DNA of 64,000 nucleotides, taken from assembly GCF_016858305.2 (NCBI RefSeq), contig NZ_CP074436.1, positions 2,810,001 to 2,874,000 of the forward strand. The letters run 5' to 3'. A program made the position numbers and the translations under genes. Within the stretch, counting starts at the first letter, position 1, and the number at the start of each line of letters is the position of its first letter. Source of the stretch: Polaribacter sp. Q13. Lineage in GTDB: Bacteria; Bacteroidota; Bacteroidia; Flavobacteriales; Flavobacteriaceae. The notes beneath the pieces are model-generated. The model saw only the letters and a program-made list of their open reading frames with translations. It did not search any database and was not told where the DNA came from. Positions 8,148 to 17,031 of the stretch are shown here, piece after piece.

Positions 8148-8966
8148 ATGAAAAAATTAAAATACATACTAATTATCTTTGTGCTTTTATTTTCATCAAA
8201 AGAAATTTTAGCACAACAAGATTCTATTGCCTTGCAACGAAAAGCTAGAAAGTTATTAAGACAAGGAAACGAATTGTACAATAAAAATCAATTTACAGAC
8301 GCTTCTGTTGCCTACCAAAAATCTTTAGGAGACAATGCTAACTATGATAAAGCATCTTACAACTTAGGAAATGCTTTTTATCAAAATAAAAATTTTAAAG
8401 AAGCAGTACCACAATACGAATTAACAGCAAAAACGGCTAAAGACAAATTTACAAAGGCAGAAGCGTACCATAATATTGGTAACGCCATGATGGAACAAAA
8501 ACAATATCAACCTGCTGTAGATGCTTATAAAAATGCTCTTAGAAATAACCCTAATGATGATGAAACTCGTTATAATTTAGCCGTTGCTCAAAAATTATTA
8601 GAAAAAGAAAAGCAAGATAATAAAGATAAGAAAAACGATAAAAATAAGGACAAAAATAAAGATAACAAGGATAAAGACAAAGATAACAAGGACAAAAAGG
8701 ATCAAAATAAAGACAAGAAGGACGGAGATAACAAAGATAAGAAAGACGATCAAGACAAAGGAGATAAGAACAAAGACAAAAAGCAAGATCCTAAAAAGGA
8801 CGAGAAAAAAGACCAACAAAAACCGAAGCCACAACAAGGTAAAATGTCTCCGCAACAAATAAAACAATTGCTAGAAAGCTTAAATAACGAGGAAAAGAAA
8901 ACTCAAAAGAAGATGAATGCTAAAAAAGCAAAAGGCAAAAAAGTAAAACAAGAAAAAGATTGGTAG
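8148..8966 (+). CDS. batC: BatC-like TPR protein with Lys/Asp-rich tract
   Basis: A 272-residue exported protein. Signal peptide 1-22 (ends ILAQQ), two to three TPR units (about 33-140, with YNLGNAFYQNKNFKEA and YHNIGNAMMEQKQYQPA), then a low-complexity tract of about 70 residues made almost only of K, D, N and Q (about 155-225), and a C-terminal MSPQQIKQLLESLNNEEKKTQ motif typical of BatC. TPRs mediate protein contacts, probably with BatA/BatB on the periplasmic side. The highly charged tract is longer than needed for a simple linker and its DNA is repetitive (AAAGATAAG/AAGGACAAA words), so length variation by slippage is likely. Confidence 0.88.
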   Translation: MKKLKYILIIFVLLFSSKEILAQQDSIALQRKARKLLRQGNELYNKNQFTDASVAYQKSLGDNANYDKASYNLGNAFYQNKNFKEAVPQYELTAKTAKDKFTKAEAYHNIGNAMMEQKQYQPAVDAYKNALRNNPNDDETRYNLAVAQKLLEKEKQDNKDKKNDKNKDKNKDNKDKDKDNKDKKDQNKDKKDGDNKDKKDDQDKGDKNKDKKQDPKKDEKKDQQKPKPQQGKMSPQQIKQLLESLNNEEKKTQKKMNAKKAKGKKVKQEKDW

Positions 8967-9026
8967 TTTTAAAACTGTGTTATTGTTTATTCGTTTAATT
9001 GTTTAAGAGAATTCTATTTAAAATAA

Positions 9027-10787
9027 ATGAAAAGTAAATTAATATTCATATTTCTATTTTTAGTAACCGTTTCTGTAGTAGCTCAAGAGGCAACTTTAAC
9101 AGCAAAAGTGAGTAAAAATAAATTGGGTGTAAACCAACGTTTACGCATTGAGTTTACAATAAACAAACAAGGTGGAGACCATTTTTCTCCGCCAAATTTT
9201 ACTAATTTTAAAGTAGTTGGTGGGCCTAGCCAGTCTGTAAGTCAGTCTTGGATAAACGGAAAATCTAGTTTTGCGCAATCTTACACTTACATTATTAAAC
9301 CCAATAGAAAAGGAGAATTAACTATTGGAACAGCAAGTATTAAAATTGATGGAAAAACAATAAAAACAGATCCTATAAAAATTATTGTTTTAGATGCAGT
9401 AGAAATACCAAAAGACCCAAATGATCCGAATTATATTGCACAACAAAACATTCATTTAGTAGCAGAAATTTCTAAATCTAGACCGTATGTTGGAGAAGGA
9501 ATTTATGTTGAATACAGATTATATGTAAGTGAAAATGTTAGTGTTTATGATACAGGCGTTACAGAAGCACCACAATACAATGGTTTTTGGAACCAAGCCA
9601 TTAAAATAAAAAATTTCCCCGTAAAAATGGGAAAATACAATGGTGATGACTATAGATATATTGTACTCCAAAAAGCCTTATTAATACCTACAAAAACAGG
9701 AAATTTAACTATAGACCCTATGAAAATGGACATTGTTATTGGGGTACCTACAGGAAGAGCCGATTTTTTTGGAAACGTAATTACAAAAAATGTCAAAAAA
9801 GAATTTGCATCAGCAAAAAAAATAATTAGCCCAAGAAGTCTTCCTTTAGAAGGAAAACCAACAAACTTTGCAGGTGCTGTTGGTGATTTTAATTTTGACG
9901 TTACTTTAAGTAAAGGAGTCTTAAAAGCAAATGAAAGTTCGCAAATAAAAGTAGCTGTTTCTGGTGATGGAAATTTAAAATTATTTGAACTACCAGAGGT
10001 TACTACTCCGGTTGAGCTAGAAAAATATCAACCAGAAAGAAAAGAAAAAGTACAAGTAAGTCCTAACGGAATTTCGGGTACTGTTTCAGATTTATACACG
10101 GTTGTTCCTCAGTATAAAGGAAAATATAAGATACCAAACGTTTCCTTTTCTTATTTTAATCCGGATGAAAAAAAATACCATACAATTACAACAGATGATT
10201 TCTATGTAGATGTATTAGAAGGTAAAGAATTAAAACCTGCTGTAGACACCAATGCTACGCAAAAACACGATGTAGTTTCTACAGGTAAAAACTTTAGATA
10301 CATTGAAACAAAAAGTAGCTTAGAGCGCATAGATACAGATGACTTCTTTAAATCTAACTTGTTTTATATTTTATTATTATTACCATTAATTACAATTCCT
10401 ATTGGTATTTTTATTGCTAAAAAGAATGAAGAAAGAAGTAATGATCTTATTGGAAATAAACTTAGAAAAGCAGAAAGATTAGCTAAAAAATATTTATCTG
10501 AAGCGCAAAAACAATTAGGTAAAAAAGAAGCTTTTTACGAAGCCCTAGAGCGTGCATTACACAATTACTTAAAAGCAAAGTTAGGTATTGAAACAGCGGA
10601 TATTAGTACAGAAAAAATTACAGAAATATTAGAAAACAAAAAGATTGAACCAACAACAATTGATCAATTTATTGAAGTTTTAAAACATTCTGATATGGCG
10701 CGTTACTCTCAAATAACGAATACAGAAATGGAAGCAGAATTTGAAAGAGCAAAACAAGTTATTGTTCAATTAGATAAACAATTATAA
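9027..10787 (+). CDS. batD: BatD, oxygen-tolerance protein
   Basis: A 586-residue BatD. Signal peptide ends near VVAQ (residue 19). Repeated Ig-like domains follow (about 22-430), each opening with a KNKLGVNQRLRIEF or KSRPYVGEGIYVEY type strand. One membrane segment lies at about 447-465 and a cytoplasmic helical tail of about 120 residues follows. It is believed to work with BatA/BatB in envelope or oxidative stress resistance. It lies 60 nt after batC and 48 nt before batE, so co-transcription is likely. A GTTTATTCGTTTAATTGTTTA repeat word sits in the upstream gap. Confidence 0.93.
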   Translation: MKSKLIFIFLFLVTVSVVAQEATLTAKVSKNKLGVNQRLRIEFTINKQGGDHFSPPNFTNFKVVGGPSQSVSQSWINGKSSFAQSYTYIIKPNRKGELTIGTASIKIDGKTIKTDPIKIIVLDAVEIPKDPNDPNYIAQQNIHLVAEISKSRPYVGEGIYVEYRLYVSENVSVYDTGVTEAPQYNGFWNQAIKIKNFPVKMGKYNGDDYRYIVLQKALLIPTKTGNLTIDPMKMDIVIGVPTGRADFFGNVITKNVKKEFASAKKIISPRSLPLEGKPTNFAGAVGDFNFDVTLSKGVLKANESSQIKVAVSGDGNLKLFELPEVTTPVELEKYQPERKEKVQVSPNGISGTVSDLYTVVPQYKGKYKIPNVSFSYFNPDEKKYHTITTDDFYVDVLEGKELKPAVDTNATQKHDVVSTGKNFRYIETKSSLERIDTDDFFKSNLFYILLLLPLITIPIGIFIAKKNEERSNDLIGNKLRKAERLAKKYLSEAQKQLGKKEAFYEALERALHNYLKAKLGIETADISTEKITEILENKKIEPTTIDQFIEVLKHSDMARYSQITNTEMEAEFERAKQVIVQLDKQL

Positions 10788-10835
10788 TAAAATGCCCCTC
10801 ACAGAGAGAACAGGTAAAATTTATTTACTCAAAAA

Positions 10836-11594
10836 ATGAAAAGAATATTATTTTTATTATTGATAATTGCCAATTCGGTTACTGCACAAAGTGTAGATAG
10901 CTTATTTGTTTCTGCAAATAACTTTTATAAAGACGGCAAGTTTAATGAAGCTATTGCATTATACAAAAAGGTAGAAGCAAAAGAATTAGTATCATCAGAA
11001 TTGTATTATAATTTAGGAAATTCTTACTATAAATTAAATAAAGTAGGTCCATCGATCTATTATTATGAAAAGGCTTTAAAATTAAATCCTTTAAATACGG
11101 ATGTAAAAAATAATTTGGTGTTTGCAAAACGCTTAGCTTTAGATAATATTGAAGAATTACCAAAAACGGTATTGCAAAAATTTAATGCTAACTTTTTACA
11201 GCAACTCTCTTACAACCAATGGGCAATTGTTGTGGTTGTACTTTCTATTTTAGGTAGTTTCTTATTTTTATTATTCTATTTTGCTAAAGGTTCTTCTAAA
11301 AAACGGTTTTATTTTACCATAAGTATGATTAGTTTTATACTTTTAATTGCCGCTTTATTTATTACTTACAATCAATATAATTTTTCTAAAAAGAACATTG
11401 AAGCTATTGTTTTTGCAGAGAAAACAGCTGTTAGAAATGCACCCACTTTAAACTCTGAAGAAGTATTTACGTTGCATGAAGGAACAAAAGTATTTGTTTT
11501 AGATGGTGTAGATAATTGGAAAAAGATTAAAATTAAGGATGGTAAATTAGGTTGGATTATTGCTGACAAAATAAAAATAATAAATAATTTTTAA
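10836..11594 (+). CDS. batE: BatE-like TPR and SH3-domain membrane protein
   Basis: A 252-residue protein: signal peptide (1-17, ends VTAQ), TPRs at about 20-100 (FNEAIALYKKVEAKE, YYNLGNSYYKLNKVGPSIYYYEKAL), two membrane segments (about 129-149 and 160-178), and a C-terminal bacterial SH3 domain (about 185-250; AVRNAPTLNSEEVFTLHEGTKV). This is the BatE architecture and closes the Bat cluster. The role is probably as a scaffold in the Bat complex. Confidence 0.9.
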   Translation: MKRILFLLLIIANSVTAQSVDSLFVSANNFYKDGKFNEAIALYKKVEAKELVSSELYYNLGNSYYKLNKVGPSIYYYEKALKLNPLNTDVKNNLVFAKRLALDNIEELPKTVLQKFNANFLQQLSYNQWAIVVVVLSILGSFLFLLFYFAKGSSKKRFYFTISMISFILLIAALFITYNQYNFSKKNIEAIVFAEKTAVRNAPTLNSEEVFTLHEGTKVFVLDGVDNWKKIKIKDGKLGWIIADKIKIINNF

Positions 11595-11648
11595 TTAACA
11601 CGTTTTTATATTTTGCTTTGTTATTTTAGCAATTCGAAAAAAATACAT

Positions 11649-11945
11649 TTGAAAATAAAAATTGCCTTCTTTTTCTCTATCCTATTTATTGGTGTTCTTA
11701 CGGCACCAACTATTATTAGTTTAGTAGATGAAAATCAAGATATTTCAATTTTCTTAAGTTTAAATGAAGAAGAAGAGGACAGTGAAGAAATAAAAACCTT
11801 TAAAGAATTAAAAGTTGTTCCAAATATTTATTTATCAGTATTCTTCAAAAAGATTCAAAAAAGAGAAATTGTAAGGTTTACTTCTAAGAACTACACCTCT
11901 TTATTTCCTAGAAAAACCACTCCACCACCCCAATTTGTGTTTTAA
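11649..11945 (+). CDS. Small membrane or exported protein of unknown function
   Basis: About 98 residues. One hydrophobic N-terminal segment (IAFFFSILFIGVLTAPTIISL) is followed by an acidic stretch (NEEEEDSEEIK) and a C-terminus rich in proline (TTPPPQFVF). The frame extends up to a TTG at 11613, but the TTG at 11649 gives a normal signal-anchor and is preferred; there is no ATG. It lies just before the SulP gene. Small proteins with this layout are common in Flavobacteriaceae and have no known role. Confidence 0.6.
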   Translation: MKIKIAFFFSILFIGVLTAPTIISLVDENQDISIFLSLNEEEEDSEEIKTFKELKVVPNIYLSVFFKKIQKREIVRFTSKNYTSLFPRKTTPPPQFVF

Positions 11946-12027
11946 CTTCCGCACAAAAAAAACAAAAATTTATAAAACTTAACAAAAACTCTATTTTAAT
12001 CAAGAATAGAGGAAAAATATATTACAT

Positions 12028-13620
12028 ATGTTTAAAAACATTAAAAATGATTTACCTGCAAGTATTGTAGTGTTTTTCGTAGCATTACCTTTATGTCTAG
12101 GTATTGCATTAGCAAGTGGAGCACCATTATTTTCTGGAGTTATTGCAGGAATTATTGGTGGAGTTATAGTAGGTAGCCTTAGTGGCTCTAAACTTGGTGT
12201 TAGTGGTCCCGCAGCCGGATTAGCTGCAATTGTATTAACAGCCATTGGAACTTTAGGTAGTTATGAGAATTTTTTAGTAGCCGTTGTCTTAGCAGGAATT
12301 ATCCAATTAATTTTCGGTTTTTTAAAAGCAGGAGTTATTGGTTACTATTTTCCATCCTCTGTAATTAAAGGAATGTTAACCGGTATTGGTATCATTATTA
12401 TTTTAAAGCAAATCCCTCACTTTTTTGGGTATGATGCAGAACCAGAAGGAGCAGATAGTTTCTTAGAGGTTTCTGGAGAAAATACATTTTCTTCTCTTTT
12501 TAATATCTTTGATCACCTTATTTTAGGATCTGTTGTTATTGGTGTATTAGGATTGGCTGTAATCTTATTTTGGGATACCGTTTTAGCTAAAAAGGCTAAA
12601 TTTTTCACAGTTATTCAAGGGCCATTAATTGCTGTGGTATTAGGTATTATTTTTTATCTATTAACAGGTTCTAATGAAACGTTGGCTATATCAACATCAC
12701 ATTTAGTAAGTGTACCTATTCCAGAAGATCTTAACTCGTTTTTAGGTCAGTTTAGCTTCCCTAATTTCGCAGCCATTACAAACCCAGAAGTATGGATTGT
12801 AGCCTTTACAATTGCCTTAGTAGCAAGTTTAGAAACCTTATTAAGTGTTGAGGCTTGTGATAAATTAGATCCCAACAAAAACGTAACTCCAACAAACAGA
12901 GAATTGTTAGCGCAAGGAGCAGGAAACATTATTTCTGGTTTAGTTGGTGGGTTACCAATTACTCAAGTAATTGTAAGAAGTTCTGCAAATGTACAGTCTG
13001 GAGGAAAAACAAAGTTATCGACAATTTTACACGGTTTCTTTTTGTTAATTTCTGTAATTTTAATCCCAAGCTTACTTAACAAAATTCCATTATCTGTTCT
13101 TGCTGCTATTCTATTAGTTGTAGGTTATAAGTTAGCAAAACCAGCACTTTTTAAACAAATGTATAAATTAGGATGGAAACAATTTGTGCCTTTTGTTGTT
13201 ACCGTGGTTGGTATTGTTTTTACCGATTTATTAGTAGGTATTGGGTTAGGTCTTGCTGTAGGAATCGTTGTTATCTTGTTAAAGAGTTATCAAAACTCTC
13301 ACTTTCTTCATATTGAAGATAAAAGTAATGGTAAACATAAAATAAAAATGACTTTGGCAGAAGAAGTAACATTTTTTAACAAAGGTGCCATCTTAAAAGA
13401 GTTAGATAGTTTACCTAGAGATACATCTTTAGAAATAAACTTAATTAAAACAAGGTATTTAGACAATGATATTATCGAAATTCTAGAAGATTTCTTGCAT
13501 AAAGCAAAAGAAAGAAATATTGATATAAACTTAATCTCTAAACGTGGTATAGTAGAAAACCCAACTAGTTTTATTCATTTTTTTAACGATAGACCAAAAT
13601 CAGATTTAAGTTTAAGTTAA
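12028..13620 (+). CDS. SulP-family anion transporter (likely bicarbonate), module 1
   Basis: A 530-residue SulP transporter with about 12 membrane segments over residues 1-420, the family signature GVSGPAAGLAAIV near residue 60, and a divergent STAS-like C-terminus (about 430-520). SulP proteins exchange sulfate, bicarbonate or other anions; the bicarbonate transporter BicA belongs here. Only 5 nt separate it from a USP-like gene and then a beta-carbonic anhydrase, which argues for bicarbonate uptake with interconversion of CO2 and bicarbonate. The substrate is inferred from context only. Confidence 0.9.
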   Translation: MFKNIKNDLPASIVVFFVALPLCLGIALASGAPLFSGVIAGIIGGVIVGSLSGSKLGVSGPAAGLAAIVLTAIGTLGSYENFLVAVVLAGIIQLIFGFLKAGVIGYYFPSSVIKGMLTGIGIIIILKQIPHFFGYDAEPEGADSFLEVSGENTFSSLFNIFDHLILGSVVIGVLGLAVILFWDTVLAKKAKFFTVIQGPLIAVVLGIIFYLLTGSNETLAISTSHLVSVPIPEDLNSFLGQFSFPNFAAITNPEVWIVAFTIALVASLETLLSVEACDKLDPNKNVTPTNRELLAQGAGNIISGLVGGLPITQVIVRSSANVQSGGKTKLSTILHGFFLLISVILIPSLLNKIPLSVLAAILLVVGYKLAKPALFKQMYKLGWKQFVPFVVTVVGIVFTDLLVGIGLGLAVGIVVILLKSYQNSHFLHIEDKSNGKHKIKMTLAEEVTFFNKGAILKELDSLPRDTSLEINLIKTRYLDNDIIEILEDFLHKAKERNIDINLISKRGIVENPTSFIHFFNDRPKSDLSLS

Positions 13621-13625
13621 GATCG

Positions 13626-14411
13626 ATGAAAGAAGAAAAAAAATATAAAATTTTAGTATTATCAGATTTAAATAAATCTACAGGTAAAACTATAAAAAGC
13701 AGTATAAGTATTGCCAAAATAGTAAATGCAGATATTAACTTTTTCTATGTAAAAAAACCAACAGAAGTTGTAGAAAAAGAAAGTCAATTATCTGCAATGA
13801 GAACATTTAACAAAGAATATTTTTCTATAGATAAAACCATTAAAGGTTTAATAACACCAATTGCTAAAGAGTATCAGATAAATATAAATTATTCTTTTAC
13901 CATTGGAAATTTAAAAAATGAAATAGAAAACCATATTAATGAAAACAAACCAGACATTATTGTTTTAGGAAAAAGAAAAACTAAAATAGTAAATTTTATG
14001 CGTGATAATATTACTCAGTTTATCCTTAAAAAACACAAAGGAACAATTGTTATTACTGATGATACTAATCCTTTAGAACCAAATAAAGAACTATCTTTAG
14101 GTTCATTGAATCAGACAAAATCTAAAAACGTAATTATTGAGAATATTTTAAGTTCATCTAAAAAACCTTTAACATCTTTTAAAATTTTAGACAGTTCTAG
14201 CAATTTAAAAGATGAATCGTTCTCAAAAGATAAAAATACAACTGAGTACGTTTTTGAAAAAGGAGATAATGTGGTAAAGAACATATCTACTTACTTATCA
14301 AAAAGTAGTATTAATTTACTTTTAGTAAATAGAAATCATAGCAATATGACAAAATCAAATATTAAAGAGGTAATTAACAATCTTAATTGCTCACTTATTT
14401 TAACAACATAA
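13626..14411 (+). CDS. Universal stress protein (USP)-like protein
   Basis: A 261-residue soluble protein. The N-terminal half fits a USP fold (KYKILVLSDLNKSTGKTI, ADINFFYV, PDIIVLGKRKT, KGTIVITDD). The usual ATP-binding GxxGx9G(S/T) motif is replaced by GKRKTKIVNFMRDN, so nucleotide binding is doubtful. The C-terminal half (about 160-261) looks like a degenerate second USP unit. It lies between SulP and carbonic anhydrase genes with gaps of 5 and 11 nt, so it is probably a regulator or partner of this transport module. Confidence 0.75.
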   Translation: MKEEKKYKILVLSDLNKSTGKTIKSSISIAKIVNADINFFYVKKPTEVVEKESQLSAMRTFNKEYFSIDKTIKGLITPIAKEYQININYSFTIGNLKNEIENHINENKPDIIVLGKRKTKIVNFMRDNITQFILKKHKGTIVITDDTNPLEPNKELSLGSLNQTKSKNVIIENILSSSKKPLTSFKILDSSSNLKDESFSKDKNTTEYVFEKGDNVVKNISTYLSKSSINLLLVNRNHSNMTKSNIKEVINNLNCSLILTT

Positions 14412-14422
14412 AACAAAACATT

Positions 14423-15049
14423 ATGAAAGCACATACAAGAGAAACGCAAGCTACAATGACGCCTAAAAAAGCGTTAGATTTTTTAAAAGAAGGAAACCAA
14501 AGGTTTCAAAATAACCTAAAAGTAAACAGAAATCTTTTAGAGCAGGTAAACGATACTAGTGATGGTCAATTTCCTTTTGCTACTATTTTAAGCTGTATAG
14601 ACTCTAGAGTATCTGCCGAATTAATTTTTGATCAAGGTTTCGGAGATGTTTTTAGTGTAAGAATTGCAGGTAATTTTGTAAATGAAGATATTTTAGGCAG
14701 TATGGAATTTGCCTGTAAACTAGCAGGAACCAAAGTAATTGTTGTTTTAGGACATACTGCTTGTGGTGCCATAAAGGGTGCTTGCGATAACGCAAAACTA
14801 GGAAACTTAACAGCACTGATTAACAAAATAAAACCCGCCGTTAATGCGGTAATAGAACCAAAAGACCCAAGCTTAAGAAACTCTAGTAATCTAGAGTTTG
14901 TAAATGAGGTTTCAGATAAAAATGTTCATATGACAATTGATAATATCCGTAGTCAAAGTCCTGTTTTAAAGGAAATGGAAGATGATGGAGAAATTACAAT
15001 TGTAGGTGCTATGTATGATATTAAGGATGGTTTAGTAACATTCTACTAA
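14423..15049 (+). CDS. Beta-carbonic anhydrase, module 1
   Basis: A beta-class zinc carbonic anhydrase (208 residues from the ATG at 14423; the frame also opens at a TTG at 14387, which would overlap the previous gene and is not needed). Zinc ligands C58, H111 and C114 and the D60-R62 dyad (CIDSR) are present, as is GHTACGAIKGA. No signal peptide is seen. It catalyses reversible hydration of CO2. Being co-encoded with a SulP transporter, it probably converts imported bicarbonate or traps CO2. A strong terminator follows. Confidence 0.93.
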   Translation: MKAHTRETQATMTPKKALDFLKEGNQRFQNNLKVNRNLLEQVNDTSDGQFPFATILSCIDSRVSAELIFDQGFGDVFSVRIAGNFVNEDILGSMEFACKLAGTKVIVVLGHTACGAIKGACDNAKLGNLTALINKIKPAVNAVIEPKDPSLRNSSNLEFVNEVSDKNVHMTIDNIRSQSPVLKEMEDDGEITIVGAMYDIKDGLVTFY

Positions 15050-15067
15050 TTTAAAAATTAGTTCTTT

Positions 15068-15103
15068 AAAAAAGCCAATCCTTTAAAAGGATTGGCTTTT
15101 TTT
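15068..15103 (+). terminator. Rho-independent terminator
   Basis: The stem AAAAAAGCCAATCC / GGATTGGCTTTTTT closes on TTTAAAA and ends in a T-run. It ends the first SulP-USP-carbonic anhydrase operon. Confidence 0.85.
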
Positions 15104-15156
15104 GAAAAAATAAGTATTAAATTGTGCAACAATTATCAAACTGAATCTAAAAATTT

Positions 15157-17007
15157 ATGAAAAAATTATTCTCAAACATAAAAGGTGATGCATTTGGTGG
15201 AATAACTGCAGGTATTGTTGCCCTACCATTGGCACTAGCTTTTGGGGTTTCTTCTGGTTTAGGCCCAAGCGCAGGTTTATATGGTGCTATTTTTATCAGT
15301 TTTTTTGCCGCCCTTTTTGGTGGAACAAGTACACAAATTTCTGGCCCCACTGCCCCAATGACAGCAGTAAGTATGGTAGTTGTAGCGGGTATAATTGCTG
15401 CAAATGATGGAGATATTACCAAAGCTTTACCCGCAATTTTAACGGTTTTTTTATTAGCCGGATTATTCCAAGTAGGATTAGGTTTAATTGGATTAGGTAA
15501 ATATATTAGATACATTCCGTACCCTGTTGTATCTGGATTTATGACCGCCATTGGATTGATCATTTTACTTACACAAATATTACCAACAGTTGGCTATTAC
15601 CCAAAAGAAGACATAGAATTTGTATCTCAATTTAAAGCGCAAGCAAACGAAGTAATTCTCGAAAATATCTTAAAGGAAGAGGCGGGAAAAGGTGTTTTAG
15701 TTTTAGAAAACTTTAAAGAAACTATTTCTAAAGCAGAAGTAATTACACCTATAGAAATAGAAAACGAATCTAAAATACTAGCCGCAAAAGAAACTTCTGG
15801 TGCATTAGGCGCTATTAAGGCTATTCCTAGAGCGCTACAAAATATTAATTGGCTAGAACTTATATTGGCATTAGGAACCATTTTTATAATCTATGGTTTT
15901 AAACGGATTACCACTAAAATTCCGAGTACGTTGGTTGCTTTAATTGTAATGTCTGGAATTGCAGTAGCCTTTAATTTAGATTATAAAAAAATTCAAGAAA
16001 TTCCTAGTGGAATACCTTCCATTAAATGGGAAGTTTTTTCAGGCTTTTCTATCGATAATATTACTCCGTATATTTTTACAGCTTTAACATTAGCACTGTT
16101 GGGTGCCATAGATTCGCTTTTAACAAGTGTTGTTGCAGATAACATGACCAAAACAAAACATAAGCCAAATAGAGAGTTAATTGGTCAAGGAATAGGAAAT
16201 AGTATTGCCGCATTATTTGGTGGAATTCCTGGTGCCGGAGCAACAATTAGAACTGTTGTAAACATTAATGCAGGAGGAAAAACTAAACTTTCAGGAATGA
16301 TAGCTGGAGTTATGTTGTTAATAATTATGCTTGGTTTAGGCCCTATAGCCTCTAAAATTCCTGCTGCTGTTTTAGCAGGGATCTTAATAACAGTTGGTAT
16401 TGGAGTTATGGATTATAAAGGCCTAAAAGCCATCCCTTTTTTACCAAGAGATATTAAATTTGGACCTATTCAATTAAGTTCTGAAGTATTAATAATGATT
16501 ATAGTTTTACTGCTGTCAACATTCTGGAATTTAGTGTACGCTGTAGGTATTGGTTTAGTAATAGCTTCTTTAATGTTTATGAAAAAAATTGGAGATTTAA
16601 CAGCAGAAAGATCTGATGTTAAGACTCTTAAAGAAGAAGCTTGGGATGATGAAATTAGTTTTCCTGAAAATTTAAAAGAAGAAGTTTTTATAAAACATAT
16701 AAAAGGACCTTTATTTTTTGGATCAACTAGCGATTTTCAAGCACTTTATCTTCAAATTCCCGAAACTGCAAAAACTGTAATTTTACGTTTAGGTAGAATG
16801 CAATATATGGATCAATCTGGGTTATATGCTATGGAAGATATGCTACAAGATTTAAAGAAAAAAAACATTGAAGTTTTATTCGTAGAATTGTTACCACAAC
16901 CAAAATACATGATGGAAAGGATTGATATTATTCCAGATTTTATTCCTAAAGAACACATTTTCGAAACTTTTGAAGCATCGGTAAATTGGATTAAAAAAAA
17001 TATATAA
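15157..17007 (+). CDS. SulP-family anion transporter with STAS domain, module 2
   Basis: A 616-residue SulP transporter: membrane domain with QISGPTAPMTAVSMVV (about residue 65), GIPGAGATIRTVVNINAGGKTKLSG (split here as GIPGAGATIRT and NINAGGKTKLSG), and a canonical C-terminal STAS domain (about 500-610, core QYMDQSGLYAMED). A soluble-looking insertion of about 75 residues (about 155-228, rich in K, E, A) interrupts the membrane domain. It lies 24 nt before a second beta-carbonic anhydrase, so bicarbonate is the likely substrate. It is only distantly similar to the first SulP, so this is not a recent duplication. Confidence 0.9.
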   Translation: MKKLFSNIKGDAFGGITAGIVALPLALAFGVSSGLGPSAGLYGAIFISFFAALFGGTSTQISGPTAPMTAVSMVVVAGIIAANDGDITKALPAILTVFLLAGLFQVGLGLIGLGKYIRYIPYPVVSGFMTAIGLIILLTQILPTVGYYPKEDIEFVSQFKAQANEVILENILKEEAGKGVLVLENFKETISKAEVITPIEIENESKILAAKETSGALGAIKAIPRALQNINWLELILALGTIFIIYGFKRITTKIPSTLVALIVMSGIAVAFNLDYKKIQEIPSGIPSIKWEVFSGFSIDNITPYIFTALTLALLGAIDSLLTSVVADNMTKTKHKPNRELIGQGIGNSIAALFGGIPGAGATIRTVVNINAGGKTKLSGMIAGVMLLIIMLGLGPIASKIPAAVLAGILITVGIGVMDYKGLKAIPFLPRDIKFGPIQLSSEVLIMIIVLLLSTFWNLVYAVGIGLVIASLMFMKKIGDLTAERSDVKTLKEEAWDDEISFPENLKEEVFIKHIKGPLFFGSTSDFQALYLQIPETAKTVILRLGRMQYMDQSGLYAMEDMLQDLKKKNIEVLFVELLPQPKYMMERIDIIPDFIPKEHIFETFEASVNWIKKNI

Positions 17008-17031
17008 AATAATATTTAAAGCTTAAAAAAT

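Noticed and set aside
8598..8867. Minus-strand ORF of 89 residues, very hydrophobic
   Set aside because: It is the antisense of the Lys/Asp-rich tract of BatC; its hydrophobicity is a codon mirror effect and it has no promoter or homology pattern.
12000..12245. Minus-strand ORF of 81 residues opposite the first SulP gene
   Set aside because: Lies antisense to conserved SulP coding sequence and is an Ala/Pro-rich mirror of its membrane segments.
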